The notes: a model not told the origin generated them from the letters alone. Positions 40,745 through 49,670 are shown, counted from the stretch's first letter. The stretch: 64,000 nt of DNA from Gammaproteobacteria bacterium (GCA_018828125.1 JAHJWB010000008.1:1-64000); one strand, 5' to 3'. Numbers and translations: made by a program.

Positions 40745-43729
40745 GTGAATCCAGGCGTGTACCGGTTGGTTCTTTGGCGCTTGGGCTGGCTGCACAGAGC
40801 AATGTCGCTGCCCCTGCTGCTGCTGCTGTATGTCTGCGCCTGCGCCACTGCGATGGCCGCGCCCCGGGAGCTGCGGGTAGGGGTTTACTCAAATGAGCCC
40901 AAGATATTTGTCAACGCCAATGGGCAGGCTTCGGGCATCTTTGTAGACCTGCTGCAACTGGTGGCAGCGCGCGAGAAGTGGACGCTCAAATACGTGCCCT
41001 GCACCTGGCAAGCGTGCCTGGATGCCTTGCGTGCGGGCGAGCTGGACCTGATGCCGGACGTGGCGCGCACTCCAGAGCGCGAGGGTCTCTACGACTTTCA
41101 CACGCTGCCGGTGCTGCACAGCTGGTCGCAGATCTACCGTGCGCCCAGCAGCGCAATCCATTCACTGTTTGATCTGCAAGGCAAGCGGGTGGCGGTGCTG
41201 CGAGGCTCGGTACAGCGCGCAGCCTTTGTCAACATGCTGGACAGCTTTGGCATCCAGACCAGCATGGTGGATGCATCGAGCTTGATGGATGCGTTTGCAC
41301 TGGTGCAGCGGGGCGAGGCCGACGCGGTGATCTCCAACCACCTGTTTGGCAACTTTCATTCGGATCGCTATGGCGTGGCCGATTCGGGCATCGTGTTTCA
41401 ACCTGCCGTGCTGTTCTTTGCCACGGGCACGGGGCGCAACGCAGACGTGCTGGCGGCCATTGACCGGTCGGTGCAGGACTGGCGCAGCGGAGCAGACCCG
41501 TCGTATACCCGCGTGCTGCGCCGTTGGGGGGCGCAAGAGCCCGCCGACAAGATGCCCGTGGTGCTGTGGTGGGGCCTTGGAGCGCTGGCCGTTTTCAGTC
41601 TGCTGGCAGGTTTGATGGTGCTGTTGCTGCGCCGCCAGGTGCAAGAACGCACGCGCCACCTGCAAGCCAGCGAGCAGAAGCTGGCCACCATTTTGGACAG
41701 CGTGGGCGCGTTCATCTACATCAAGGGCAAGGACTACCGCTACCAGTACGCCAACCAGCAAACCGTTCAGCTGTTTGGCTGCTCGGGTCAGGACGTGGTG
41801 GGGTTGGAGGACTCGGCGTTTTTTGATTCGGCAACCACTGCGCGGCTGCGTGCCAATGACAAGCGCGTGATCGAGGGCGGCGAGACCCTGGAAGCCGAAG
41901 AGACGAACACCCAGCAGGGCAAAGGCGAAACGCGCACGTATCTCTCGGTCAAGATCCCCTTGCGGCACGCGGACGGACGCATTCACGCGCTGTGCGGCAT
42001 CTCTACCGACATCACCGAGCGGCGCCGTTCCGAAGAGTCGCTGCAGATTGCGGCCACCGTGTTCGAGTCGTTCGAGGGGATGATCGTGACCGGGCCCGAC
42101 CAGCGCATCCTGAAGGCCAACCAAGCCTTCGCGCGCTTGACAGGCTACAGCGTGGACGAGCTGGTGGGCCTGACGCCCAAACACCTGCACTCTGACCGGC
42201 ACGACGCGCAGTTTTATTCCGCCTTGCAAAGCACGCTGCGCACCCAGGGCGCGTGGCAGGGCGAGGTGTGGAACCGCCGCAAAGACGGCCAGGAGTATCC
42301 CGCGTGGATCACCATTACCACGGTGCGGTCTGCAGACGGCGACATCACCCATTACGTGGGCACCCAAACCGACATCTCCAGCCGCAAGGCCGCCGAAGAA
42401 GAAATCCGCGTGCTGGCGTTCTACGACCCGCTCACCGGTCTGCCCAACCGTCGCCTGATGACGGACCGGTTGCAGCACAGCCTGGCGACCTCGGTGCGAT
42501 CGGGGACAGGGGGCGCGCTGCTGTTTGTGGACATGGACAATTTCAAAGACCTGAACGACACCCAGGGCCATGAGATTGGCGACCAGTTGTTGCGGCAGGT
42601 GGCAGCCCGGCTGGGGGGATGCGTGCGCACGGGCGACACGGTTGCGCGCCTGGGGGGTGATGAATTTGTGCTGCTGCTGGAAGGCCTCAGCCCCGCTCCC
42701 CACGAGGCGGCCGCGCAGGCCGAAAGCGTGGGTCGCACCGTGCTGCAGGCCTTGAGCCAAAGTTACCTGCTGGACGGCCATGCGCACCACAGTTCGTGCA
42801 GCATTGGGGTGGCCCTGTATGCCGATGCGCTGGGGTCGGTGGACGAACTCCTCAAGCGGGGCGATCTGGCCATGTACCAGGCCAAAGGGGCGGGGCGCAA
42901 CACGCTGCGCTTTTTTGACCCGCGCACACAAGCGGCGGTCACCGCGCGCACCGCCATGGAGTCCGGCCTGCGTGAAGCCCTGCGCGACGGGCAGTTTCTG
43001 CTGTACTACCAGGCGCAGATCAGCCAGCACCATGGCATCGTGGGCGCCGAGGCCTTGGTGCGCTGGCAGCATCCCCAGCGCGGTCTGGTGTCGCCCGCCG
43101 AGTTCATACCGGTGGCCGAGGCGTCGGGCCTCATCGTGCCGTTGGGCACCTGGATTCTGCGCACCGCCTGCCAGCAACTGATGGACTGGTCGCAAGACCC
43201 GCTGACCGCGCACTGGACGCTGGCCGTGAACGTCAGCGCCCGGCAGTTCCGCCACAGCCATTTTGTGGACGAGGTGCTGGGCGTGCTGGATGAGACCGGC
43301 GCCAACCCCCGCTTGCTGAAGCTGGAACTGACCGAAACCCTGCTGCTGGACGATGTGGAAGACACCATCGAGCGCATGACCACCCTGCGCGCGCTGGGCC
43401 TGGGCTTCTCGCTGGATGACTTTGGCACGGGGTACTCGTCCTTGAGTTACCTTAAACGCCTGCCGCTGGACCAGCTCAAGATCGATCAGGGGTTTGTGCG
43501 CGACCTGCTGACCGACGCCAACGACGCCACCATCGCCCGCACCATCGTCACGCTGGCACAGAGCCTGGACCTGGGCGTGATCGCCGAGGGCGTAGAAACC
43601 GAGGCCCAGCGCGACATGCTGGCCAGTCTGGGCTGCCACACCTGGCAGGGCTATCTGTTCGGGCGCCCGGGGCCCGCGAGTGCACTGCGGTTGGCTGCCG
43701 AGGCAGCGGCGGCTGCGGCGGCAACTTGA
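40745..43729 (+). CDS. Periplasmic-binding-domain/PAS/GGDEF/EAL receptor
   Basis: The 994-aa inner-membrane protein carries a signal peptide (ending ATAMA), a periplasmic SBP_bac_3 domain (about residues 40-260; LRVGVYSNEPKIFVNANGQA onwards) and a membrane helix (about 272-292; VVLWWGLGALAVFSLLAGLM). Two PAS domains follow (about 305-430 and 435-555), then GGDEF (about 560-720; LGGDEF intact) and EAL (about 735-985; EALVRW, DDFGTGYSS, AEGVET). Both c-di-GMP domains look catalytically complete. It probably senses a small solute such as an amino acid and adjusts c-di-GMP. GTG at 40745 is used; the ATG at 40802 would start directly at the signal peptide and is equally possible. Confidence 0.9.
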   Translation: MNPGVYRLVLWRLGWLHRAMSLPLLLLLYVCACATAMAAPRELRVGVYSNEPKIFVNANGQASGIFVDLLQLVAAREKWTLKYVPCTWQACLDALRAGELDLMPDVARTPEREGLYDFHTLPVLHSWSQIYRAPSSAIHSLFDLQGKRVAVLRGSVQRAAFVNMLDSFGIQTSMVDASSLMDAFALVQRGEADAVISNHLFGNFHSDRYGVADSGIVFQPAVLFFATGTGRNADVLAAIDRSVQDWRSGADPSYTRVLRRWGAQEPADKMPVVLWWGLGALAVFSLLAGLMVLLLRRQVQERTRHLQASEQKLATILDSVGAFIYIKGKDYRYQYANQQTVQLFGCSGQDVVGLEDSAFFDSATTARLRANDKRVIEGGETLEAEETNTQQGKGETRTYLSVKIPLRHADGRIHALCGISTDITERRRSEESLQIAATVFESFEGMIVTGPDQRILKANQAFARLTGYSVDELVGLTPKHLHSDRHDAQFYSALQSTLRTQGAWQGEVWNRRKDGQEYPAWITITTVRSADGDITHYVGTQTDISSRKAAEEEIRVLAFYDPLTGLPNRRLMTDRLQHSLATSVRSGTGGALLFVDMDNFKDLNDTQGHEIGDQLLRQVAARLGGCVRTGDTVARLGGDEFVLLLEGLSPAPHEAAAQAESVGRTVLQALSQSYLLDGHAHHSSCSIGVALYADALGSVDELLKRGDLAMYQAKGAGRNTLRFFDPRTQAAVTARTAMESGLREALRDGQFLLYYQAQISQHHGIVGAEALVRWQHPQRGLVSPAEFIPVAEASGLIVPLGTWILRTACQQLMDWSQDPLTAHWTLAVNVSARQFRHSHFVDEVLGVLDETGANPRLLKLELTETLLLDDVEDTIERMTTLRALGLGFSLDDFGTGYSSLSYLKRLPLDQLKIDQGFVRDLLTDANDATIARTIVTLAQSLDLGVIAEGVETEAQRDMLASLGCHTWQGYLFGRPGPASALRLAAEAAAAAAAT

Positions 43730-43767
43730 TCCCCCAATTACCGTCGCCAAGAGTCAACTCTGTTTTT

Positions 43768-43814
43768 GATAGCTACTAGCGCTTATTGGATAAGCGCTAG
43801 AGGCCAATTTGGCT
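43768..43814 (+). repeat. Dispersed palindromic repeat, family A (consensus-like copy)
   Basis: GATAGCTACTAGCGCTTATT is followed by GGATAAGCGCTAGAGGCCAATTTGGCT. The stem TAGCGCTTAT/ATAAGCGCTA is perfect. This copy was used as the reference for the others. Confidence 0.88.
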
Positions 43815-43987
43815 TGTATTTTTATAGGGTTGACCCGGTGCAGTACACCCGGTTCCTTCGCCATTTGCTTACATCTTTCATGTGGCGGCAGGCATACGCT
43901 GGCGCTGGGCTTGTTACAAACGAAGCCCTGTCCATGGGCGGTGCATGTCTCTGTGCAGTCGCCGTGGCATTTCTCCAGGAGCTTTTT

Positions 43988-44506
43988 ATGAAAAACACCA
44001 CCACTTCCACCATCCGCCTTTTGCTGTCGGGCGCTGTCACGGCGTTGGCATTGCTGGCCACCAGCGGCGCCCAGGCGCAGGGCTACGTCAATGCCACTGT
44101 GGGCGGCGAGCTGGCACCGGGCGTCTACGGTCGCATCAACATCGGCAATGCGATGCCACCCCCCCCGGTCATCTATGCAGAGCCCGTCATCATCCAGCGC
44201 CCCGCTGTGGTCGTTCCACGCTCGCCCATCTATCTGTATGTGCCCCCGGGCCACGCCAAGAACTGGGGCAAACATTGCTCGCGCTACAACGCATGTGCCC
44301 AACCCGTGTATTTTGTGCAAGAGCCACCACCACGCCGTGGCCCTCCACACCGTGGCCCCCACGGCCGCGATGACCGCCGCTGGGACAACGACCACCGCCA
44401 TGGCGGCAAACACAACCGCGACCACGACCGCGGCCGCCACGACAGCCGCCATGATGGCCGGGGTGACGGTCGCGGCGATGGCCGTGGCCCTGGTCATCGC
44501 AACTGA
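43988..44506 (+). CDS. Exported protein with His/Arg/Asp-rich tail
   Basis: The 172-aa protein is preceded by AGGAG and carries a signal peptide (residues 1-31, TSGAQAQ). A short region about GYVNATVGGELAPGVYGRIN follows, then PGHAKNWGKHCSRYNACAQP with two cysteines, resembling YXWGQ-like exported proteins of Betaproteobacteria. The last 55 residues are dominated by His, Arg, Asp and Gly (RDDRRWDNDHRHGGKHNRDH and onward), which would bind divalent metal ions or nucleic acid or cell-wall polymer. No family function known. The open frame to 43766 runs through a repeat and is not used. Confidence 0.75.
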   Translation: MKNTTTSTIRLLLSGAVTALALLATSGAQAQGYVNATVGGELAPGVYGRINIGNAMPPPPVIYAEPVIIQRPAVVVPRSPIYLYVPPGHAKNWGKHCSRYNACAQPVYFVQEPPPRRGPPHRGPHGRDDRRWDNDHRHGGKHNRDHDRGRHDSRHDGRGDGRGDGRGPGHRN

Positions 44507-44597
44507 TCCCAGCAGTCCTCAGCCTTATGCTGAATGGACTACTGCATTGCGCCATCGCAACCGCAGCGATGACGCCTGCGGTTAAGCTCAGGGCTCT

Positions 44598-45392
44598 ATG
44601 GCCCAAGTCACTTTTTCTCCCCCGTTCACCGCCCCCAATGCTGTTGCGCACCAGTTGCGCCAGGCCGGTTATGCCGTGTTGTCGCCCGACGGCGTGGCGC
44701 AGTGGATTGGCTGTGACCTGACGGAGCTGACGGCTCTGAACAGCGACTGGGCAAGCCTGCCACCGGACGATTTCTTGAAGGACGGCGGCCGCTACCGCCG
44801 CCGCCGTCACGCCTGTTTTGTGGTGCAGGGCCGCCAAGTGCAGCAGGTGCCCCACCGTGCGCACTGGCAACCGGTGGAATACAACGCCCTGCACGGCGGC
44901 ATGGAGCGCTGGTTTGCCCCCATGGAGTCCACCACCACCGCCCAACCGGTGTGGCAGCATTTGCTGGTTGCGCTCGCCGGTGTTGCGCACAACGCATTGA
45001 CGGTAGGCGACACGGCTGCTGCCGACGGGCAGTTGCCGTGGTTTGTCGAGGCGCACCAGTTCCGCATTGACACCACCGACGGCATCGGCCGACCCACCCC
45101 CGAGGGCGCGCACCGCGATGGTGTGGATCTGGTAGCGGTGTTTCTGGTGGGGCGTGAGGGAGTGAAGGGCGGCGAAACCCGCGTGTTTGAAGCCAACGGC
45201 CCCAGCGGCCAGCGTTTTACGCTGACCCAGCCCTGGTCCCTGCTGCTGCTGGACGATGCGCGCATGATCCACGAGTCCACCCCCATCCAGCCCCTGACCG
45301 ACGGCGGCTACCGCGACACGCTGGTGGTGACGTGCCGGCGCGGTAATTTTCAGGGCGCAGATGTGGTGGGCATGGTACCCAAGGGGCCGTGA
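44598..45392 (+). CDS. 2OG-Fe(II) dioxygenase family protein (PF10014-like)
   Basis: The 264-aa protein fits the 2OG-Fe dioxygenase family that includes amino-acid hydroxylases such as isoleucine hydroxylase. The iron site can be placed as H-x-D in GAHRDGVDLVAVFLV and a later His in DDARMIHESTPI. The 2-oxoglutarate Arg lies in GGYRDTLVVT. Near the N terminus is KDGGRYRRRRHACF, a family signature. It should hydroxylate a free amino acid or peptide, with the substrate unknown. Monocistronic. Confidence 0.82.
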   Translation: MAQVTFSPPFTAPNAVAHQLRQAGYAVLSPDGVAQWIGCDLTELTALNSDWASLPPDDFLKDGGRYRRRRHACFVVQGRQVQQVPHRAHWQPVEYNALHGGMERWFAPMESTTTAQPVWQHLLVALAGVAHNALTVGDTAAADGQLPWFVEAHQFRIDTTDGIGRPTPEGAHRDGVDLVAVFLVGREGVKGGETRVFEANGPSGQRFTLTQPWSLLLLDDARMIHESTPIQPLTDGGYRDTLVVTCRRGNFQGADVVGMVPKGP

Positions 45393-45502
45393 AAGCGCAG
45401 GCGTAGCGCAAGCAACCGAAGGGCGTTTGGGGCTTGGACCGCGGCGGGGGCGGACACCTGTCAAGGCAAGTCCGCGTTGGGTGTTGGGTGAGTGCGCCGG
45501 AT

Positions 45503-45516
45503 TTGATACGGATCAA
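45503..45516. promoter_or_regulatory. FNR/Anr-type box upstream of universal stress protein gene
   Basis: TTGAT-ACGG-ATCAA is a perfect match to the FNR/Anr half-site pair TTGAT-n4-ATCAA, centred 92 bp before the usp start codon. Oxygen-limited activation is expected (known for Anr-controlled usp genes in Pseudomonas). Confidence 0.75.
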
Positions 45517-45601
45517 GATGGCGGGTATGGTGGGCGTTCACACTCTGGTCCAGAGACCGCGCCACAAGCCCGGTTCTTCCCTCAACCCAAGGAGATGCAC
45601 C

Positions 45602-46039
45602 ATGTTCAAACACATTCTGGTTCCCGTCGACGGCTCCAAGACCTCGATGCTCGCGGTGTCCAAGGCAGCAGCCTTGGCCAAGACCTTTGGCAGTGCCGTG
45701 ACGGCGGTCTATGTGATCGACCCGTATCCGTTTACCGGCGTGGGTGCGGACTTTGCCTACGGTCAGGCGCAGTACATCAGTGCGGCCACGTCCGAGGCCA
45801 ACACGGCACTGGACGCGACCAAAAAGGCCATGGCAGAAGCCGGGGTTGAAGTCAATGCGCTGGTGGGCGAGGGCCATGCGGTGCACGACGGCATCTTGCG
45901 GGCGCTGGAGAGCACGGGCGCCGACCTGATTGTGATGGGATCGCATGGCCGTCGGGGTCTGGAGCGGCTGGTGCTGGGCAGTGTGACGCAGCGGGTGCTG
46001 GGCGTGGTGCACATCCCGGTGCTGGTGGTGCGCGACTGA
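45602..46039 (+). CDS. Universal stress protein, UspA family
   Basis: The 145-aa protein begins FKHILVPVDGSKTSMLAVSK and ends with the ATP-binding loop GSHGRRGLERLVLGSVTQRV, then HIPVLVVRD. The G2xG9xG(S/T) nucleotide motif is present. It is a soluble dimeric ATP-binding stress protein. AAGGAG lies just upstream, and a perfect FNR-type box sits about 90 bp before the start, so induction at low oxygen is likely. The open frame to 45434 crosses the box and is not used. Confidence 0.93.
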   Translation: MFKHILVPVDGSKTSMLAVSKAAALAKTFGSAVTAVYVIDPYPFTGVGADFAYGQAQYISAATSEANTALDATKKAMAEAGVEVNALVGEGHAVHDGILRALESTGADLIVMGSHGRRGLERLVLGSVTQRVLGVVHIPVLVVRD

Positions 46040-46060
46040 TACAACGCTTGATGACCCCAA

Positions 46061-46091
46061 GCAAAACGGCTTCCTTGTGGAGCCGTTTTGC
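46061..46091 (+). terminator. Rho-independent terminator after the usp gene
   Basis: GCAAAACGGCT-n9-AGCCGTTTTGC is a perfect 11-bp stem with TTTT inside the descending arm, 21 bp after the stop. The stem is symmetrical and could also serve the convergent msrA transcript. Confidence 0.7.
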
Positions 46092-46141
46092 GTTGAGCCT
46101 GCACAGAAAAATCAAACAGGGCAAGGGCCCGGGCGAGCTGC

Positions 46142-46936
46142 CTACTGCCTGGCTTGATCTGCTACCAGCACGGGTGCCTCGCGAAACCGGTCTGGCATCA
46201 GCGTTTGAAGTTGCGTGATCTTGGGGCGGTCGTAGGTGGCGATGTAGATGGAGTGCGGATTGCGCGTGGCGTAGTCCTGGTGCTCTTCTTCCGCCGGATA
46301 AAACTGGGTGAGCGGCGCCAGGGTGGTGGCGATCTTGCGTGGCAGCAACTGGGTTGCATCCAGCTGGGCGATGTACTGCTGTGCAACCCGCTGCTCGTCG
46401 GGGTGGGCGTAAAAAATGGCAGAGCGGTACTGCGGCCCGTAGTCGGGCCCCTGGCGGTCGATTTCGGTGGGGTCGTGCGCCACCGAAAAGAAGATCTGCA
46501 GCAACTGCCCGTAGGTCACGACCTGGGGGTCGTAGGTGATGGCCACCGCCTCGGCATGGCCCGTTTTGCCCGAGCTGACATGCGGATACGTCGCGGTCTC
46601 CGGCGTGCCGCCTGCATATCCCGACACCGCGTTCAGCACACCGCGGGTGTGCTGAAAAACGGCTTGCACACCCCAGAAACAACCGCCTGCAAACACCACG
46701 GTGGACGTGGCCGGAGGGCTCACGGCCACTATGTCTACCGCCGGTGCGGGCAGTGCCACAGCGGGTTTGGCGCCCGATGTGGCGCCCGCGTACAGCAAGG
46801 CCCCCAGCATGAACACGCCCGCCAGCACTAGCATCTTGGATGCGAAGTTAGAGGGGGGCTTGGCTGCGGTGGCCGCACCAGTTGCGGGCGCAGGCGCACC
46901 AGGGCGGCGCGCAGATTTGTGGGGGGTATGTGGCAC
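46142..46936 (-). CDS. msrA: Peptide methionine sulfoxide reductase MsrA, membrane-anchored
   Basis: The 264-aa enzyme reduces methionine-S-sulfoxide in proteins. The catalytic Cys is in FAGGCFWGVQAVFQ (GCFWG), followed by GYAGGTPETATYPHVSSGKT, HDPTEIDRQGPDYGPQYRSA and EEEHQDY. Unlike cytosolic MsrA it begins with a basic stretch and one hydrophobic helix (about residues 36-52; VLAGVFMLGALLYAGATSG), so it is probably anchored in the inner membrane facing the periplasm. Reductant not apparent here. Confidence 0.92.
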   Translation of the reverse strand: MPHTPHKSARRPGAPAPATGAATAAKPPSNFASKMLVLAGVFMLGALLYAGATSGAKPAVALPAPAVDIVAVSPPATSTVVFAGGCFWGVQAVFQHTRGVLNAVSGYAGGTPETATYPHVSSGKTGHAEAVAITYDPQVVTYGQLLQIFFSVAHDPTEIDRQGPDYGPQYRSAIFYAHPDEQRVAQQYIAQLDATQLLPRKIATTLAPLTQFYPAEEEHQDYATRNPHSIYIATYDRPKITQLQTLMPDRFREAPVLVADQARQ

Positions 46937-47030
46937 GGCGAAGGCTCCTGGACAATGGCCCGCACGGGGTGCCGGCCATGGCGGTCAGAGGCGCTGACCG
47001 CGCATGTAGTGTGGTGCTGCGCGCTATACA

Positions 47031-47143
47031 GCACTTAAAACCACGTCTTTTCGGCCATGGCTGCGTTGCAAATCCGCGCGATACCTAGGTATCGCTGTGG
47101 TTTGCGCCTTGTCCTGACCAAAAATCCATTGGTTTTAAAGTGC
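47031..47143. repeat. Large imperfect hairpin element, family C (MITE- or REP-like)
   Basis: The outer arms GCACTTAAAACCA (47031-47043) and TGGTTTTAAAGTGC (47130-47143) are inverted with one base difference. At the centre is the perfect 18-bp palindrome GCGATACCTAGGTATCGC (47078-47095), with partly paired flanks (TGCAAATCC against GGTTTGCGC). Total 113 bp. It lies between msrA and the Bug receptor gene. No reading frame. Confidence 0.7.
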
Positions 47144-47173
47144 CGTCAAGCGCGCAACACCACACCAGGCACC

Positions 47174-48157
47174 TTACTCGATCTTGGCGCCGGACGCTTC
47201 CACAATGCCCTTCCACTGCACGTATTCCTTGTTCAGCAGTGCGCCGAACTGGGCAGGAGAAAGGGCCTGTGGCTCGGCGCCCTGGGCCTGGATGGCGGCC
47301 TTCATGTCGGGCGTGGCCAGCAGCTTGTTGACTTCGTTGTTGATGGCGGTCACCACGGGGGCGGGCGTACCAGCCGGGGCAAACACGCCATACCAGGTGC
47401 TCACGTCAAAGTCCTTGTAGCCTGACTCGCCCACGGTGGGCACGTCCGGTAGCGACGAGCTGCGCTTGGCCGACGTCACGGCCAGCGGGCGCAGCTTGCC
47501 CGACTTGATCTGGCCCATGGCCGAAGGCAGCGACGACACCAGCAGGTCCACGTTGCCTGCAAGGGCATCCATCAGCGCCGGGTTCGATCCCTTGTAGGGG
47601 ATGTGGCTCAGCTTGACGCCAGCGGCTTTCTCGAAAAGGTCGCCCGCCAGGTGGATGGAGGTGCCGTTGCCGGGCGAGCCGTAAGTGATGGTGCCGGGGG
47701 CGGCCTTGGCGGCAGCCACCACATCGGCCAGCGTCTTGTACTTGGAGTTCACGCTGGTGGCGATGACCACGGGCGTCCACGCCACGTGCGCGACGGCGGT
47801 CAGGTCTTTGGTGGGGTCCCAGGGCAGGTTCTTGTACAGCCAGGGGCCGATCACCAGGTTGTCTTTCTGGCCCATGACCAGGTCGTAACCTGTCGGTGCT
47901 GCCTTGACGGCTTCGCCAATGCCGATGGTGCCGCCAGCGCCTGCCTTGTTGTCGGCCACCACTGTCCACTTGGCGCTTTCGGTGAGTTTGGTGGCGACCA
48001 AGCGCGACAGGATGTCAGTGCCGCCGCCGGGCGGGAAGGGCACGATCAGGCGGATCGGTTTGCTGGGGTAGGCCGCAGCCGGGGCAGGCGCTTGGGCGTG
48101 GGCCGTGGTGCCCACGGCAAAAGCGAGCGCGGTCAATGAAAGCAGGGTGCGAATCAT
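47174..48157 (-). CDS. Bug-family tripartite tricarboxylate transporter receptor
   Basis: The 327-aa periplasmic solute receptor has a signal peptide (residues 1-21, GTTAHAQ). Family motifs are YPSKPIRLIVPFPPGGGTDI, VVADNKAGAGGTIGIGEAVK, HIPYKGSNPALMDALAGNVD and WYGVFAPAGTPAPVV. Bug receptors are greatly expanded in Betaproteobacteria and usually bind carboxylates or amides. No TctA/B membrane genes adjoin, so it is an orphan. The ATG at 48157 is chosen for the signal peptide. Its neighbour bktB lies upstream on the same strand, 175 bp away. Confidence 0.9.
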   Translation of the reverse strand: MIRTLLSLTALAFAVGTTAHAQAPAPAAAYPSKPIRLIVPFPPGGGTDILSRLVATKLTESAKWTVVADNKAGAGGTIGIGEAVKAAPTGYDLVMGQKDNLVIGPWLYKNLPWDPTKDLTAVAHVAWTPVVIATSVNSKYKTLADVVAAAKAAPGTITYGSPGNGTSIHLAGDLFEKAAGVKLSHIPYKGSNPALMDALAGNVDLLVSSLPSAMGQIKSGKLRPLAVTSAKRSSSLPDVPTVGESGYKDFDVSTWYGVFAPAGTPAPVVTAINNEVNKLLATPDMKAAIQAQGAEPQALSPAQFGALLNKEYVQWKGIVEASGAKIE

Positions 48158-48332
48158 GGTGAGTTTGTCTCCGTCGGTTTCATGGAATGGTGCGGACGCG
48201 CTGCGCGCATCCGGCTTGGCTGGTCTTGATGCCTGCACGCGGGGATGATCGCCGATCCTCCCCAGCGCTTGCCTTGCCCATACGGGGTGGCAGCATCGTC
48301 ACTGGCGATGGCCGCCGGTGCCGTGCCAGTCC

Positions 48333-49517
48333 CTAGATGCGTTCAAAAATCGCCGCAATGCCCTGGCCGCCGCCGATGCACATCGTCACCAGCGCGTAGC
48401 GGCCCTGAATGCGTTGCAACTCGTGTATTGCCTTGACGGTGATGAGAGCACCGGTGGCGCCAATGGGGTGACCCAGCGAAATGCCCGAGCCGTTGGGGTT
48501 GACCTTGGCGGGGTCCAGGCCCAGGTCCTTGGTCACCGCGCAGGCCTGCGCAGCAAAGGCTTCGTTGGCTTCGATCACGTCCAGGTCGTTGACGGTGAGG
48601 CCCGCTTTTTTCAGCGCCAGCTGCGTGGCAGGCACGGGGCCAATGCCCATGTACTTGGGGTCTACACCTGCGTGGGCGTAGGCCACCAGGCGGGCCAGGG
48701 GCTTGGCGCCCCGGGCCTTGGCGGCGCCGGCTTCCATCAGCACCACGGCAGCGGCGGCGTCGTTGATGCCCGATGCATTGCCTGCGGTCACCGTGCCGTT
48801 TTCCTTGATGAACACGGGCTTGAGCTTGGCCAGGTCTTCCATGGTTGCACCGGGGCGAAAGTGCTCGTCGGTGGCGTACTGCACGTCACCCTTCTTGCTC
48901 TTCAGGGTGACGGGCACGATCTGGTCCTTGAACACGCCCGCCTGCGTCGCACGCTCTGCGCGGTTGTGGCTTTCAACGGCCAGCTTGTCCTGGTCTTCGC
49001 GGCTGATGCCCCACTTGGCGGCGATGTTCTCGGCCGTCACGCCCATGTGGATATTGTGGAAGGGGTCGTGCAGCGCGCCGATCATCATGTCCACCATCTT
49101 GGTGTCACCCATGCGGGCGCCCCAGCGCATGTTCAGGCTGGCAAAGGGCACCCGGCTCATGTTCTCGGCACCGGCGCCAATCGCCACGTCGGTGTCGCCC
49201 AGCAGGATGGACTGGCTGGCGTTGACGATGGCCTGCAGGCCCGAGCCACACAGGCGGTTGACGTTGTAGGCGGGCGTGCCTTCGCCGCAACCGCCGTTGA
49301 TGGCCGCCACGCGCGACAGGTACATGTCCTTGGGCTCGGTGTTGACCACATGGCCGAACACCACATGGCCCACGTCCTTGCCTTCCACGTTGGCGCGTGC
49401 AAGCGATTCGCGCACCACCAGCGCGCCCAGTTCGGTGGGCGGTACGTCCTTCAGGCTGCCGCCAAAGGTGCCAATGGCGGTGCGCACTGCGCTGACGACT
49501 ACGACTTCACGGGTCAT
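48333..49517 (-). CDS. bktB: Beta-ketothiolase / acetyl-CoA acetyltransferase
   Basis: The 394-aa thiolase closely resembles Cupriavidus BktB along its length. The start is TREVVVVSAVRTAIGTFGGS, with the nucleophile Cys in NRLCGSGLQAIVN (about residue 90), NEAFAAQA, GHPIGATGA (His) and CIGGGQG (second Cys, near 378). It condenses acetyl-CoA with acetyl- or propionyl-CoA for polyhydroxyalkanoate synthesis, or runs in reverse in beta-oxidation. No phaB or phaC is in the window. Confidence 0.94.
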   Translation of the reverse strand: MTREVVVVSAVRTAIGTFGGSLKDVPPTELGALVVRESLARANVEGKDVGHVVFGHVVNTEPKDMYLSRVAAINGGCGEGTPAYNVNRLCGSGLQAIVNASQSILLGDTDVAIGAGAENMSRVPFASLNMRWGARMGDTKMVDMMIGALHDPFHNIHMGVTAENIAAKWGISREDQDKLAVESHNRAERATQAGVFKDQIVPVTLKSKKGDVQYATDEHFRPGATMEDLAKLKPVFIKENGTVTAGNASGINDAAAAVVLMEAGAAKARGAKPLARLVAYAHAGVDPKYMGIGPVPATQLALKKAGLTVNDLDVIEANEAFAAQACAVTKDLGLDPAKVNPNGSGISLGHPIGATGALITVKAIHELQRIQGRYALVTMCIGGGQGIAAIFERI

Positions 49518-49546
49518 GGGGAGGTCCTTTCAGATGAATTTCAGGT

Positions 49547-49590
49547 CAAATTGGCCGCTAGCGCTTATCCAGTAAGCGTTAGAAGCTATA
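49547..49590 (-). repeat. Dispersed palindromic repeat, family A (inverted copy)
   Basis: Read on the minus strand it is TATAGCTTCTAACGCTTACT followed by GGATAAGCGCTAGCGGCCAATTTG. One stem base is changed (AACGCTT for AGCGCTT). It lies upstream of bktB. Confidence 0.82.
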
Positions 49591-49670
49591 AATTTGTGAG
49601 TAAACAAGCAATCGTCCTTTGGCTTGGCTTGGTTTCGCCAATAGCCTTTGGACGGAGGGCGCACCACGCC

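Noticed and set aside
43766-43987. Extension of the exported His-rich protein upstream to 43766
   Set aside because: It begins in a family A repeat and would bury the signal peptide; AGGAG precedes the ATG at 43988.
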